Source of the DNA: Streptomyces sp. CB09001
Lineage (GTDB): Bacteria; Actinomycetota; Actinomycetes; Streptomycetales; Streptomycetaceae
NCBI RefSeq assembly: GCF_003369795.1
Contig: NZ_CP026730.1
Location: 1,364,001 to 1,428,000, forward strand
DNA length: 64,000 bases
Direction of reading: 5' to 3'
The notes below the pieces were generated by a model that saw only the letters and a program-made list of their open reading frames with translations, did no database searches and had not been told where the DNA came from. Numbering within the stretch: the first letter of the stretch is position 1; the number at the start of each line of letters is the position of its first letter. Shown piece by piece: positions 1-7,887 of this stretch. The position numbers and the translations under genes are program-made.

Positions 1-218
1 CACTGGGAGTAGTGCAGCAGCGTGCTGCCGTCGTGCCCGCCGTAGACGTGGTAGCCGAGCAGTTCGTCGGCGGGCCAGGGGCGGCTCTCCCAGGTACGGG
101 AGATGGCGTCGACGGTCTGCCGTTGCCGCTCGGGGGTGCCGACCCTCCAGGTGCTGAAGAAGGGCGCCAGGACGTCGGGGCGGGCGGGACGGGGATGGGT
201 GTGGGTGCGGCGGGTCAT
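1..218 (-). CDS. Small monooxygenase-like protein, 3' end outside window
   Basis: Reading leftwards from an ATG whose first base is 218, the frame stays open for 72 codons and runs off the left edge. The visible peptide has a basic N-terminus, then a segment around WRVGTPERQRQTVDAI and later ELLGYHVYGGHDGSTLLHYSQ. This looks like the ferredoxin-like fold of antibiotic-biosynthesis-monooxygenase (ABM) proteins of Streptomyces. A SoxR-type palindrome lies 45 bp upstream. From memory, S. coelicolor SoxR controls a similar small monooxygenase gene (SCO1909), so I infer a redox-cycling-compound response gene. The catalytic part is outside the window, so the enzymatic role is not shown. Confidence 0.7.
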   Translation of the reverse strand, partial: MTRRTHTHPRPARPDVLAPFFSTWRVGTPERQRQTVDAISRTWESRPWPADELLGYHVYGGHDGSTLLHYSQ

Positions 219-262
219 GCCGGCCTCCGGTGATCGGTGGTCGTCGGTGCACACACCAGCCT

Positions 263-288
263 TTGACCTCGACCAAGGTTGAGGTCAA
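263..288 (-). promoter_or_regulatory. SoxR-type operator/promoter
   Basis: A 26-bp palindrome with one mismatch per arm: TTGACCTC, a central GACCAAGGTT, then GAGGTCAA. It matches the SoxR box family, whose core is CCTCAA...TTGAGG. On the minus strand TTGACC (288-283) can act as -35. A 19-bp spacer leads to AAGGCT as -10, the long spacing typical of MerR-family activated promoters. It sits 45 bp upstream of the monooxygenase-like gene. No soxR gene is in the window. Confidence 0.75.
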
Positions 289-355
289 GTTGATTCCGAT
301 CAGGAACGCGTGTCGCGAAGCGCGTGTCGCCAACCGGGTGCCGCCACCTTCCTGC

Positions 356-397
356 GCGGCGAGGGGCCCGCGTCGCCCGACTGGAGCCCCTCGCCGC
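356..397 (-). terminator. Terminator hairpin after the DUF3618 gene
   Basis: Perfect 12-bp inverted repeat GCGGCGAGGGGC (356-367) and GCCCCTCGCCGC (386-397) around an 18-nt loop, 20 bp downstream of the DUF3618 stop on the minus strand. There is no T-run, as is usual for Streptomyces terminators. Confidence 0.6.
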
Positions 398-417
398 ACC
401 GCGCTCCCCCGGAGGGC

Positions 418-882
418 TCAGCAGTGTCCGGGCCGGCGGCGCCGCACGAGGCCCGCCGCGACCATCACGCCCGCCACCGCCCCGGCGGCCAGCACGGCGC
501 GCGGATGCCCGAGCCCGGCCCGCACCGCGCCGCGCGCCCGCCCGGGCGGCGTGTGCCGCTCCGCGTCGTCCCGGGCCCGGGCCGCCCTGCCGTGCGCGGT
601 GTGCCCGGCCCGGCCCGCCTTGTCCTGTACGGCGTGCCCGGCGTGCGCGGCGGAGCTGCGCAGTTGCCCGCTCATGGCGCCGGCCCTGTCCTTCAGGTCG
701 GCGGCCCGGGCCTTGGCGCGGCCCTTCACGTCGGCCTTGCCCGCCAGCTCCTCCACGGTGTCGCCGAGCTGGCCGCGGGTCTGTTCGATCTGCCTGCGCA
801 GTTCGTCGGGTCCCTTGGCCCCGCCGGCCGGCTGCGCGGTGGAGCCGCTCCTCGAACCGTCCCGGCTCGTCGCCTCGGTCAT
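418..882 (-). CDS. DUF3618-type membrane-anchored protein
   Basis: A 154-residue protein. The segment PDELRRQIEQTRGQLGDTVEEL near residues 25-45 is the DUF3618 signature (actinobacterial proteins predicted to form an amphipathic helix). An Ala/Lys/Arg-rich region follows (KADVKGRAKARAADLKDR), then one hydrophobic helix near the C-terminus ([17 protein letters not shown]) and a basic tail RRRR. The ATG overlaps the stop of the holin-like gene by four bases (ATGA), so the two are translationally coupled. The function is unknown; proteins of this pair are often described as envelope-stress or cell-surface proteins. The start is fixed by the overlap; a longer open frame upstream lies in the neighbour's coding region. 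Confidence 0.8.
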   Translation of the reverse strand: MTEATSRDGSRSGSTAQPAGGAKGPDELRRQIEQTRGQLGDTVEELAGKADVKGRAKARAADLKDRAGAMSGQLRSSAAHAGHAVQDKAGRAGHTAHGRAARARDDAERHTPPGRARGAVRAGLGHPRAVLAAGAVAGVMVAAGLVRRRRPGHC

Positions 883-1298
883 CGATGTGCCCTTTCCCTG
901 ATCTGGTCCACGTCGGCCCTGACGCTGCCGAGGGTCTCCTCGGGCTTGGGTGGCACGGCCCGGCGGAGCTGGGCGCGACCGGTCATGGCCAGTACGCCGG
1001 CGATCACGAAGAGCGCCGCCGTCACGATGAGCGCCGCGGCCCAGACGGGCAGTACCAGCGAGAGCGCGGCGGTGGCCGTGCCGGCCAGGGCGAACAGGCC
1101 CACGTAGGCGATGGCGCCCGCGGCACCGAGCATTCCGCCGCCGCGCCCGGCGCGCTTGCCCTTCTCGGCCAGTTCCATCTTGGCGAGGGCCACTTCCTGA
1201 CGCACGAGCCGGGAGAGCTGTTCGGTGGCCTGCCCGACGAGTTCGCCCACGGAGTGCTGCTCGTCGTGCACCGGCCTGGTGTGCATGGTTCCGGTCAC
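879..1298 (-). CDS. Phage-holin-like (holin superfamily III) membrane protein
   Basis: A 139-residue protein. It has a soluble N-terminal helix (SVGELVGQATEQLSRLVRQEVALAKMEL) followed by two adjacent hydrophobic helices, around GAIAYVGLFALAGTATAALSLV and AALIVTAALFVIAGVLAM, and a polar tail. This arrangement is the Phage_holin_3_6 family, which is common in actinobacteria outside phages. I chose the GTG at 1298 because AGGAGG lies ten bases before it; an in-frame ATG at 1286 lacks such a site. It is the first gene of a two-gene unit with the DUF3618 protein. Despite the family name nothing here suggests lysis or a prophage. Confidence 0.8.
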   Translation of the reverse strand: MTGTMHTRPVHDEQHSVGELVGQATEQLSRLVRQEVALAKMELAEKGKRAGRGGGMLGAAGAIAYVGLFALAGTATAALSLVLPVWAAALIVTAALFVIAGVLAMTGRAQLRRAVPPKPEETLGSVRADVDQIRERAHR

Positions 1299-1497
1299 GG
1301 TGTTCCCGCCTCCTCTCGGTTCGGAGCACCCCGGGTACCCCGGGCCGAGCGGCGCTACCCCTGCCGCCGCCCGCACCGTCGCCGCCCGCACCGCCGCCGC
1401 CGCCCGCGGCTCCGCCACCCGAGCTGAAGCAATCCTTACAGGTATCTCGTAGAGAAATTAAGTAGAGCTACACTGTCCGGCGGCCGACACTACTCCC

Positions 1498-2421
1498 ATG
1501 ACGACAGACGACGACCGCCCCGCCGCCCCCTTCGGCCGCACCCTGTGCGCCATGGTCACCCCGTTCACCGCCTCCGGCGCGCTCGACCTCGACGGTGCCC
1601 AGCGGCTCGCCGACCGGCTGGTCTCCCGGGGCTGCGACGGCCTGGTGCTGTCCGGCACCACGGGCGAGTCGCCGACCACCACGGACGCCGAGAAGGCGGC
1701 GCTGGTGACGGCGGTCCGGGAGGCGGTCGGGGACCGTGCGGCACTCGTCGCCGGGGTCGGCACCGCGGACACCCGGCACACCGTGGAACTGGCCCTGGCC
1801 GCCGAGAAGGCCGGAGCGGACGGACTGCTGGTGGTCGCGCCGTACTACAGCAGGCCGCCGCAGGACGCCCTGGAGGCGCACTTTCGCGAGGTCGCCGACG
1901 CGAGCGGCCTGCCCGTGATGCTGTACGACATCCCCGGCCGCACCGCTACCCGCATCGAGCCCGCGACCCTCGTCCGGCTCGCCGGTCACCCGCGGATCGT
2001 GGCCGTCAAGGACTGCTCGTACGACCTCCTCGGCACCCAGAAGGTGCTGTCCCGCACCGGTCTGGCGTACTACGCGGGCTGCGACGAGCAGATCCTCCCC
2101 CTGTACGCGATCGGAGCGGTGGGCTGCGTCAGCACCGTCGCCAACGTCGTGCCTGAGCTGTTCCGGGCCGTCCTCGACGCCTTCGACGCGGGCGAGACCG
2201 GCCGGGCCGCCCTGCTCCAGCGGCGGGCGGTCCCGCTCGTCGAGTCGATGATGGCGGCCGCCCTGCCGGGCACGGTCACCGCCAAGGCCCTCCTCGGCGC
2301 GCTGGGCCTGCCGGCGGGGCCGGTCCGCGCACCGCTGCGGTCCGCGGACCGGGAGACCACTGCCGGTCTGCTGGCGGCCTACGAGGAACTGGCCGCCGAC
2401 ACCGGTCAGTCCCAGGCGTAG
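1498..2421 (+). CDS. dapA: 4-hydroxy-tetrahydrodipicolinate synthase family (DapA-like)
   Basis: A 307-residue TIM-barrel aldolase of the DHDPS/NAL family. The family's pyruvate-binding motif GTTGES is at residues 53-58, the catalytic Tyr at 143 in MLYDIPGRT, and the Schiff-base Lys at 171 in IVAVKDCSYD. DapA condenses pyruvate with aspartate semialdehyde in lysine/diaminopimelate synthesis. dapD, a later step of that pathway, is 1.4 kb away on the other strand, which fits. Streptomyces carry several dapA paralogues, so a related aldolase substrate is possible. No clear ribosome binding site precedes the ATG. The 3' end overlaps the convergent secreted-protein gene by 16 bp. Confidence 0.88.
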   Translation: MTTDDDRPAAPFGRTLCAMVTPFTASGALDLDGAQRLADRLVSRGCDGLVLSGTTGESPTTTDAEKAALVTAVREAVGDRAALVAGVGTADTRHTVELALAAEKAGADGLLVVAPYYSRPPQDALEAHFREVADASGLPVMLYDIPGRTATRIEPATLVRLAGHPRIVAVKDCSYDLLGTQKVLSRTGLAYYAGCDEQILPLYAIGAVGCVSTVANVVPELFRAVLDAFDAGETGRAALLQRRAVPLVESMMAAALPGTVTAKALLGALGLPAGPVRAPLRSADRETTAGLLAAYEELAADTGQSQA

Positions 2422-2657
2422 CCGTCGCCGAACAGCAGGGTGTGTTCCAGTACGTCCTCCGCCGGGTCGTCGATCTGCCCGACGTGGACGTTGAGGAGCC
2501 CCACCCGGGGGCCGTTGTGCGAACCGGTCGTCGTCTCGTCGGCGTGCGCGGTCCCCGCGGCCCCCAACGGGAGCCAGCACACCAGCACCGCGGCGCCCGC
2601 CCCGGCCAGCAGGCGCGCCACCGTCCCCACCCGCTCACTTTTCGCCTCAGGCGTCAT
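2406..2657 (-). CDS. Small secreted protein of unknown function
   Basis: An 83-residue product with a Sec-type signal peptide: basic start (MTPEAKSERVG), hydrophobic core VARLLAGAGAAVLVCWLPLGAAG and a likely cleavage after AHA. This leaves a mature peptide of about 43 residues (DETTTGSHNGPRVGLLNVHVGQIDDPAEDVLEHTLLFGDGYAWD). The mature part is acidic and has no cysteines, so it is not a chaplin or rodlin. It resembles small Streptomyces secreted proteins that I cannot name. The last 16 bases overlap the end of the convergent dapA. Confidence 0.65.
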   Translation of the reverse strand: MTPEAKSERVGTVARLLAGAGAAVLVCWLPLGAAGTAHADETTTGSHNGPRVGLLNVHVGQIDDPAEDVLEHTLLFGDGYAWD

Positions 2658-2776
2658 CCCAGGTCCTCGTCTCGTCGGATCGGCGTCTGATCGGACTCTG
2701 CGTCCACCCGTTCATCCGCCAAGACCACCGGAAAGTCACGGACAGTCATCCGTACGTGCGGGTTACGGTGCCCGCG

Positions 2777-2965
2777 ATGAGCAGACGACGCTACGTGGCC
2801 CGGGGCGTCCCGGGCGGATACCGGATCTGGGACAGCAAGGGCCGCCGCTGGTGGGGCGACCTCTACGAACTGTGCCCCGACGACCTCCTGACCGAGCTGA
2901 ACGGAGCGGCCGACCAGGTCCGCGTCACCGCGCTGCTGAAGAGGTACCGGGCCCTGAAACGGTGA
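2777..2965 (+). CDS. Small hypothetical protein
   Basis: A 62-residue basic protein rich in aromatics: MSRRRYVARGVPGG, then YRIWDSKGRRWWGDLYELCPDDLLTELN, then a C-terminal helix ending LLKRYRALKR. I recognise no family. Third-position GC is very high, as in true genes of this region, and it ends 55 bp before the AlkD-like gene on the same strand. ATG 2777 is chosen over the in-frame start at 2756 because the first seven extra residues are not gene-like. The ribosome binding site is weak, so the start is uncertain. Confidence 0.6.
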   Translation: MSRRRYVARGVPGGYRIWDSKGRRWWGDLYELCPDDLLTELNGAADQVRVTALLKRYRALKR

Positions 2966-3020
2966 GCGCCGTAGGCTGGGCCCCCGCAGACGACCGACGG
3001 GGGCGACAGGAGGGGCCGAG

Positions 3021-3749
3021 GTGCCGGAGAAGACGCCGGACGAGACGCCGGCCGGGACGACGCTGCCCGAGGTGATGGCCGAGCTGGCCGGGCTCGAGGA
3101 CCCGCGGATCCGGGCGGTGAACGAGAAGCACGGCGACGACCACGGCGTGAACCTCACCAGGCTGCGCGCTCTCGCGAAGCGGCTGAAGACGCAGCCGGAA
3201 CTGGCACGCCGGCTCTGGGCGACGGACGACACCGCCGCGCGACTGCTGAGCCTCCTGATCTGCCGCCCCAGAGCCTTCGACCGCGCCGAACTGGACACCA
3301 TGCTGCGCGGGGCCCGCACTCCAAAGGTGCACGACTGGCTCGTCGCCTACGTGGTGAAGAAGAGCCCGCACGCCGAGGAACTGCGCGTGGCCTGGACGGC
3401 CGATCCGGACCCGGTGGTCGCGAGCGCCGGCTGGGCGCTGACCACCGAACGCGTGACGAGGAGACCGGCGGGTCTCGACCTCCCGGGTCTGCTGGACACC
3501 GTCGAGTCGGAGATGAGGGACGCCCCGGACCGCCTCCAGTGGGCGATGAACCACTGCCTGGCCCGGATCGGCATCGACCACCCCGAACACCGCCCCCGCG
3601 CCCTCGCCGTCGGCGAACGCCTCGGGGTCCTCAAGGACTACCCGACTCCCCCGGGCTGCACCTCCCCGTACGCCCCCGTCTGGATCACGGAGATCGTGCG
3701 CCGCCAACAGGAGCAGGCCACCCCGAAGGCCACCCTCGCAGACACCTGA
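3021..3749 (+). CDS. DNA alkylation repair (AlkD-like HEAT-repeat) protein
   Basis: A 242-residue, almost entirely helical protein. Segments such as DDHGVNLTRLRALAKRLKTQPELARRLWATDD, VHDWLVAYVVKKS and VVASAGWALTTERV look like the ALK/HEAT repeats of the AlkD/AlkC family (DNA alkylation repair, PF08713). These are glycosylases that remove bulky cationic alkylated bases. The GTG start follows AGGAGG with a good gap. A role in alkylation repair would suit a window that also carries uvrA, uvrB, uvrC and ogt, but no shared promoter motif was found in front of this gene. Confidence 0.7.
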   Translation: MPEKTPDETPAGTTLPEVMAELAGLEDPRIRAVNEKHGDDHGVNLTRLRALAKRLKTQPELARRLWATDDTAARLLSLLICRPRAFDRAELDTMLRGARTPKVHDWLVAYVVKKSPHAEELRVAWTADPDPVVASAGWALTTERVTRRPAGLDLPGLLDTVESEMRDAPDRLQWAMNHCLARIGIDHPEHRPRALAVGERLGVLKDYPTPPGCTSPYAPVWITEIVRRQQEQATPKATLADT

Positions 3750-3799
3750 GCGCCCTCCCCGCGACGGACGGACAGAGCGCTCGGCGAACTGGCGCGTGA

Positions 3800-4789
3800 T
3801 CAGTTGTGGCTGTGCAGGACCTCGTTCAGGCCGCCCCAGACCGCGTTGTTCGGGCGGGCCTCGACCGTGCCGGTGACCGAGTTGCGGCGGAAGAGGATGT
3901 TGGAGGCGCCGGAGAGCTCGCGGGCCTTGACGACCTGGCCGTCGGGCATCGTGACGCGGGTGCCCGCGGTGACGTAGAGGCCGGCCTCGACCACGCACTC
4001 GTCGCCCAGGGCGATGCCGACGCCCGCCTCGGCGCCGACCAGGCAGCGCTCGCCGATGACGATGCGGACGTTGCCGCCGCCGGAGAGGGTGCCCATGGTG
4101 GAGGCGCCGCCGCCGATGTCGGAGCCGTCGCCGACGACGACACCCGCGGAGATGCGGCCCTCGACCATCGAGGTGCCCAGCGTGCCGGCGTTGAAGTTGA
4201 CGAAGCCCTCGTGCATGACCGTGGTGCCCTCGGCCAGGTGGGCGCCGAGCCGGACGCGGTCGGCGTCGGCGATGCGGACGCCCTTGGGTGCGACGTAGTC
4301 CGTCATGCGGGGGAACTTGTCGACCGAGGTGACCTGGAGGTGCAGGCCCTCGGCGCGGGCGTTGAGGCGGACCTTCTCGATGTCGTCCACGGCGACCGGG
4401 CCCAGCGAGGTCCAGGCGACGTTGGCGAGGTGGGCGAAGATGCCGTCCAGGCTCTGGCCGTGCGGCTTGACCAGGCGGTGGGAGAGCAGGTGCAGGCGCA
4501 GGTAGACGTCGTGCGTGTCGACCGGCTTCTCGTCCAGCGAGGCGATGACCGTGCGGACCGCGACCACCTCGACGCCGCGGCGGGCGTCCGGACCGACCGC
4601 GGCGGTCGCGCCGCCGCCCAGGAGTTCGGCGGCCTGTTCGGCGGTGAGGCGCTCGGTGCCGGAGGGACCGGGCTCGTCGGACAGTTCGGGCGCCGGGTAC
4701 CAGGTGTCGAGGACGGTGCCGTCGGCGGCGATCGTGGCGAGGCCGGCGGCCACGGCGCCGGTGGTGCGGGGAGCAGTCGTGTCGGTCAT
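3800..4789 (-). CDS. dapD: 2,3,4,5-tetrahydropyridine-2,6-dicarboxylate N-succinyltransferase
   Basis: A 329-residue protein. The C-terminal half has the periodic hydrophobic and glycine pattern of a left-handed beta helix (for example [26 protein letters not shown] and later [30 protein letters not shown] turns), the hallmark of acyl-CoA-dependent hexapeptide transferases. It corresponds to actinobacterial DapD, which transfers succinyl from succinyl-CoA to tetrahydrodipicolinate on the way to meso-diaminopimelate and lysine. The ATG lies six bases after a TAGGTT -10-like hexamer (4801-4796), so it may be translated from a leaderless mRNA. It also lies only nine bases after the stop of the TetR gene on the same strand, so read-through is possible. 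Confidence 0.92.
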   Translation of the reverse strand: MTDTTAPRTTGAVAAGLATIAADGTVLDTWYPAPELSDEPGPSGTERLTAEQAAELLGGGATAAVGPDARRGVEVVAVRTVIASLDEKPVDTHDVYLRLHLLSHRLVKPHGQSLDGIFAHLANVAWTSLGPVAVDDIEKVRLNARAEGLHLQVTSVDKFPRMTDYVAPKGVRIADADRVRLGAHLAEGTTVMHEGFVNFNAGTLGTSMVEGRISAGVVVGDGSDIGGGASTMGTLSGGGNVRIVIGERCLVGAEAGVGIALGDECVVEAGLYVTAGTRVTMPDGQVVKARELSGASNILFRRNSVTGTVEARPNNAVWGGLNEVLHSHN

Positions 4790-4798
4790 GAGGGCAAC

Positions 4799-5392
4799 CT
4801 AACCGGCCGCCGCCCGCCGATGCGAGCCGGGCCGGGGGGCGTCTCGCGTGCCGGGCGCGGGGATCAGCCGGGTCAGCACCTCCCGGGCGTACTCCTCGTC
4901 GTACGGCGTGTCCGTCAGCAGCACCTGGAGGCAGATGCCGTCCAGTACGGCGACCAGGGCTCGGGCCGTCACGGGGTCCGTGCGGGCGGCGAGCAGGGCG
5001 CCCACGCCCTCGGCCCACTCGGCGGCGACCGGGCGCAGCGCGGGGCGGCGCAGGGCGGCGAGGTACAGCTCGTACTCCAGCTCCACGCCGGTGCGGTCGC
5101 CGCCCAGCCATGCGCCGAGGACGCGGGCGAGTTCGCCGGGCAGGTCGGCCTCGGGGTCGGACAGGGCGGGGTGCGCCGCGACGACCCTGGCGAAGCCCTC
5201 GTTGGCCTGGCGCAGGGCGGCGACCATGAGGTCGTCGAGGGTCGCGAAGTGGTACGTCGTGGAGCCGAGCGGCACGTCCGCCTCGGCGGCGACGCTGCGG
5301 TGGCTGAGCCCGGCGATGCCCGCGCGTCCGACGACCCTGATCGCCGCGTCGATGATGCGCTGGCGGCGCTCCGGATCGTGGCGGCGGACCAT
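4799..5392 (-). CDS. TetR-family transcriptional regulator
   Basis: A 197-residue protein. The N-terminal helix-turn-helix reads RRQRIIDAAIRVVGRAGIAGLSHRSVAAEADVPLGSTTYHFATLDDL (residues about 9-55), a canonical TetR_N domain. The C-terminal domain ends LVAVLDGICLQVLLTD, as in TetR proteins that control efflux pumps. Its ATG shares one base with the stop of the upstream SMR gene (TGATG), so the two are coupled. The obvious target is the palindrome directly in front of the SMR gene. The ligand is unknown. Confidence 0.88.
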   Translation of the reverse strand: MVRRHDPERRQRIIDAAIRVVGRAGIAGLSHRSVAAEADVPLGSTTYHFATLDDLMVAALRQANEGFARVVAAHPALSDPEADLPGELARVLGAWLGGDRTGVELEYELYLAALRRPALRPVAAEWAEGVGALLAARTDPVTARALVAVLDGICLQVLLTDTPYDEEYAREVLTRLIPAPGTRDAPRPGSHRRAAAG

Positions 5393-5712
5393 CAGTGCGC
5401 TCCGCCCAGGTTGAGGACGACGACGCCGATGATGATCAGCGCGATGCCGGCGGCCTTGGTGGCCGTCATCCCCTCGCCCATGAAGGCGACGCCGATGGTG
5501 GCGATGGCGGCCGTACCCACTCCGGCCCAGATGGCGTACGCCGTGCCGACGGCGAGGATCTTCAGGGTCTGGGCGAGGAGGGCGAAGGAGAGGACGTAGG
5601 CGAGCGCCGTCAGCAGGGACGGCACGAGCCTGCTGAAGCCCTCGCTGTACTTCATGGCGGTGGTGCCGGCGACCTCGGCGGCGATGGCTCCGGCCAGGAG
5701 CAGATATCCCAT
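5392..5712 (-). CDS. Small multidrug resistance (SMR) efflux protein
   Basis: A 106-residue membrane protein with four hydrophobic helices and the SMR signature. The essential membrane-embedded Glu lies in AIAAEVAGTTAMKYSEGF, and YAIWAGVGTAAIATIGV follows. SMR dimers export cationic drugs or guanidinium-type compounds using the proton gradient. The ATG at 5712 is directly behind a 14-bp palindrome and a possible -10 (TATGTA, 5729-5724), suggesting a leaderless or near-leaderless transcript. The downstream TetR gene overlaps by one base. Confidence 0.9.
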   Translation of the reverse strand: MGYLLLAGAIAAEVAGTTAMKYSEGFSRLVPSLLTALAYVLSFALLAQTLKILAVGTAYAIWAGVGTAAIATIGVAFMGEGMTATKAAGIALIIIGVVVLNLGGAH

Positions 5713-5713
5713 G

Positions 5714-5727
5714 TGTACGAGCGTACA
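5714..5727 (-). promoter_or_regulatory. Operator palindrome of the SMR/TetR unit
   Basis: TGTACG-AG-CGTACA, six-base perfect arms two bases apart, ending two bases before the SMR start codon and overlapping the possible -10 TATGTA. Its position in front of a self-linked TetR gene makes it the likely autoregulatory operator. Confidence 0.6.
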
Positions 5728-5756
5728 TAACGTGGGGAGCGGGCGGGCGCGAACAC

Positions 5757-5790
5757 GGGAACGGCGACACCCGGAGGTGCCGCCGTTCCC
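5757..5790 (-). terminator. Terminator of the suf operon
   Basis: Inverted repeat GGGAACGGCG-A-CACC (5757-5771) and GGTG-C-CGCCGTTCCC (5776-5790) around the tetraloop CGGA: fourteen pairs and one mismatch. It lies 23 bp past the last suf gene on the minus strand and before the SMR promoter. Confidence 0.75.
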
Positions 5791-5813
5791 GAAAACGCTG
5801 CTGCCGATGTGTC

Positions 5814-6146
5814 TCAGACGTTGAACCCGAGCGCGCGCAGCTGCTCGCGGCCGTCGTCCGTGATCTTGTCGGGGCCCCACGGCGGCATCCAGACCCAGTT
5901 GATGCGCAGCTCGCTGACGAGGCCGTCCGTGGCGGACTTGGCCTGGTCCTCGATCACGTCGGTCAGCGGACAGGCCGCCGACGTCAGGGTCATGTCGACG
6001 GTCGCGATGTTCGCGTCGTCGACGTGGATGCCGTAGATCAGGCCGAGGTTGACGACGTCGATGCCCAGCTCCGGGTCCACGACGTCCATCAGGGCCTCGC
6101 GGAGCTCCTCCTCCGAGGCCGGCTTCATCTCCAGGGTCTCGCTCAT
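5814..6146 (-). CDS. sufT: MIP18/PaaD-like iron-sulfur maturation protein (SufT-like)
   Basis: A 110-residue DUF59/MIP18-family protein: EEELREALMDVVDPELGIDVVNLGLIYGIHVDD, then MTLTSAACPLTDVIEDQ with the conserved Cys, and WVWMPPWGPDKITDDGREQLRALGFNV at the end. In actinobacteria and firmicutes the member at the end of suf operons (SufT) helps mature iron-sulfur proteins. Its ATG overlaps the sufU stop by four bases, so it is the last gene of the suf operon; a strong hairpin follows. The symbol is given by family and position. Confidence 0.85.
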   Translation of the reverse strand: MSETLEMKPASEEELREALMDVVDPELGIDVVNLGLIYGIHVDDANIATVDMTLTSAACPLTDVIEDQAKSATDGLVSELRINWVWMPPWGPDKITDDGREQLRALGFNV

Positions 6147-6613
6147 GCCGTCGTCTCCTTGTCGGCGTCGGCGCCGTCCAGCGCCTGGGCGGTCGCGTCC
6201 TTCCAGGCCATCCAGCTCAGCAGGGCGCACTTGACCCGGGCCGGGTACTTCGAGACCCCGGCGAACGCGACCGCGTCCTCCAGGACCTCCTCCATCGCGT
6301 CGTCGGGCTCGATCCTGCCCTTGGACTGCATCAGCTCCAGGAAGGTCTCCTGGATCCGCTGAGCCTGGGCGAGGTCCTTGCCGACCAGCAGGTCGTTCAG
6401 CACGGAGGCGCTCGCCTGGCTGATGGAGCAGCCCTGGCCCTCGTAGCTGACGTCGCTGATCGTCGTGCCGTCGTACTTCACGCGGAGCGTGATCTCGTCG
6501 CCGCATGTCGGGTTGACGTGGTGGACCTCGGCGTCGCCATCCCGCAAGCCCCGCCCGTGCGGGTTCTTGTAGTGGTCCAGGATGACTTCCTGGTACATGG
6601 AGTCCAGCTTCAT
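6143..6613 (-). CDS. sufU: Fe-S cluster assembly scaffold/sulfur-transfer protein SufU
   Basis: A 156-residue SufU protein. The three conserved Cys are in HVNPTCGDEI, GQGCSISQASASVL and KYPARVKCALLSW. SufU is a zinc-dependent sulfurtransferase that takes persulfide from SufS in Gram-positive bacteria, replacing SufE. The operon contains sufU and no sufE. ATG 6613 begins MKLDSMYQEVILDHYKNP as in the family; the longer open frame upstream lies inside sufS sequence. Spacing to sufS is 17 bp. Confidence 0.93.
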   Translation of the reverse strand: MKLDSMYQEVILDHYKNPHGRGLRDGDAEVHHVNPTCGDEITLRVKYDGTTISDVSYEGQGCSISQASASVLNDLLVGKDLAQAQRIQETFLELMQSKGRIEPDDAMEEVLEDAVAFAGVSKYPARVKCALLSWMAWKDATAQALDGADADKETTA

Positions 6614-6630
6614 GCTCTTCGCTCGTCCCG

Positions 6631-7887
6631 TCAGCCGAAGAAGTTCCGTACGTGCTCCAGACCGTCGACCAGTGCGTCGATCTCGGCCGGCGTGGAGTAC
6701 AGATAGAACGACGCTCGCGTGGTCGCAGGAATTCCGTAGCGCAGGCAGACGGGGCGGGCGCAGTGGTGGCCGACCCGGACCGCGATGCCCTGCTCGTCGA
6801 GGACCTGGCCCACGTCGTGGGGGTGGATGTCCCCCAGCGTGAAGGAGATCGCCGCGCCGCGCTCCTCGGCCGTGGTGGGGCCGATGATGCGCAGGTCCGG
6901 GACCTCCAGCAGACGCTTGACCGCGTACTCGGTCAGCGCGTGCTCGTGGGCGAGGATCCTGTCCATGCCGATCGAGTTCAGGTAGTCGATCGCCGCGCCC
7001 AGGCCGACCGCGCCCGCGATGGGGGGCGTACCCGCCTCGAACTTGTGCGGGGCCGGGGCGTAGGTGGAGGAGTGCATCGAGACGGTCTCGATCATCTCTC
7101 CGCCGCCGAGGAACGGCGGGAGGTCCTCCAGCAGCTCCTGGCGGCCCCACAGGACGCCGATGCCGGTCGGGCCGCACATCTTGTGGCCGGTGAAGGCCAC
7201 GAAGTCGGCCTGGAGGGCCTGCACGTCCAACGGCATGTGCGGCGCGGCCTGGGAGGCGTCGATGCAGACCAGCGCACCGACCTCCTGGGCGCGGCGCACG
7301 ATCGCCTCGACCGGGTTGTGGGTGCCCAGGATGTTGGAGACCAGCACGAAGGAGACGATCTTCGTCTTCTCGGTGATCACCTCGTCGATGTTGGACAGGT
7401 CCAGGCGGCCGTCGTCCGTGAGGCCGAACCAGCGGAGCTTCGCGCCGGTGCGCTGCGCCAGCAGCTGCCACGGCACGATGTTGGAGTGGTGCTCCATCTC
7501 CGTGATGACGATCTCGGTCTCGTGGTCCACGCGGTAGGGGTCGTCGGCCCAGCCCAGCATGTTCGCGACCAGGTTGAGGGACTCCGAGGCGTTCTTGGTG
7601 AAGATCACCTCGTCGCGCGAGGGCGCGTTGATGAACTCCGCGACCTTGTCACGCGCGCCCTCGTACAGCGCCGTGGCCTCCTCGGCGAGGACGTGGACGC
7701 CGCGGTGGACGTTGGCGTTGTAGCGCTCGTAGTACTCGCTGAGCGCGTCCAGCACCTGCCGCGGCTTCTGGCTGGTCGCCGCGTTGTCCAGGTACACGAG
7801 CTTGTGTCCGTCGTGGACCTGGCGGTCCAGGATGGGGAAGTCCTTGCGGATCGCCTCGGTGTCGAGGAGGCCCGGCAGCTGTGTCAC
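6631..7887 (-). CDS. sufS: Cysteine desulfurase SufS
   Basis: A 418-residue PLP enzyme of the group II cysteine desulfurases. The PLP-binding Lys is at 236 in FTGHKMCGPTGIGVLWG, and the persulfide-carrying Cys is at 376 in VGHHCARPVCLRYG. Other markers are YLDNAATSQKP (33-43) and the His pair in ITEMEHHSN. It mobilises sulfur from cysteine for the SufBCD scaffold, with SufU next to it as acceptor. Its ATG overlaps the sufC stop by four bases. Confidence 0.96.
   Translation of the reverse strand: MTQLPGLLDTEAIRKDFPILDRQVHDGHKLVYLDNAATSQKPRQVLDALSEYYERYNANVHRGVHVLAEEATALYEGARDKVAEFINAPSRDEVIFTKNASESLNLVANMLGWADDPYRVDHETEIVITEMEHHSNIVPWQLLAQRTGAKLRWFGLTDDGRLDLSNIDEVITEKTKIVSFVLVSNILGTHNPVEAIVRRAQEVGALVCIDASQAAPHMPLDVQALQADFVAFTGHKMCGPTGIGVLWGRQELLEDLPPFLGGGEMIETVSMHSSTYAPAPHKFEAGTPPIAGAVGLGAAIDYLNSIGMDRILAHEHALTEYAVKRLLEVPDLRIIGPTTAEERGAAISFTLGDIHPHDVGQVLDEQGIAVRVGHHCARPVCLRYGIPATTRASFYLYSTPAEIDALVDGLEHVRNFFG

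Noticed and set aside
879..1298. Phage remnant suggested by the holin-like gene
   Set aside because: No other phage genes are near and this family is widespread in actinobacterial chromosomes.
2925..5111. A 728-codon open frame on the minus strand across the AlkD-like gene and dapD
   Set aside because: Composition is Arg/Gly/Pro repeats typical of an off-frame reading of high-GC genes; dapD and the AlkD-like gene account for the same DNA.
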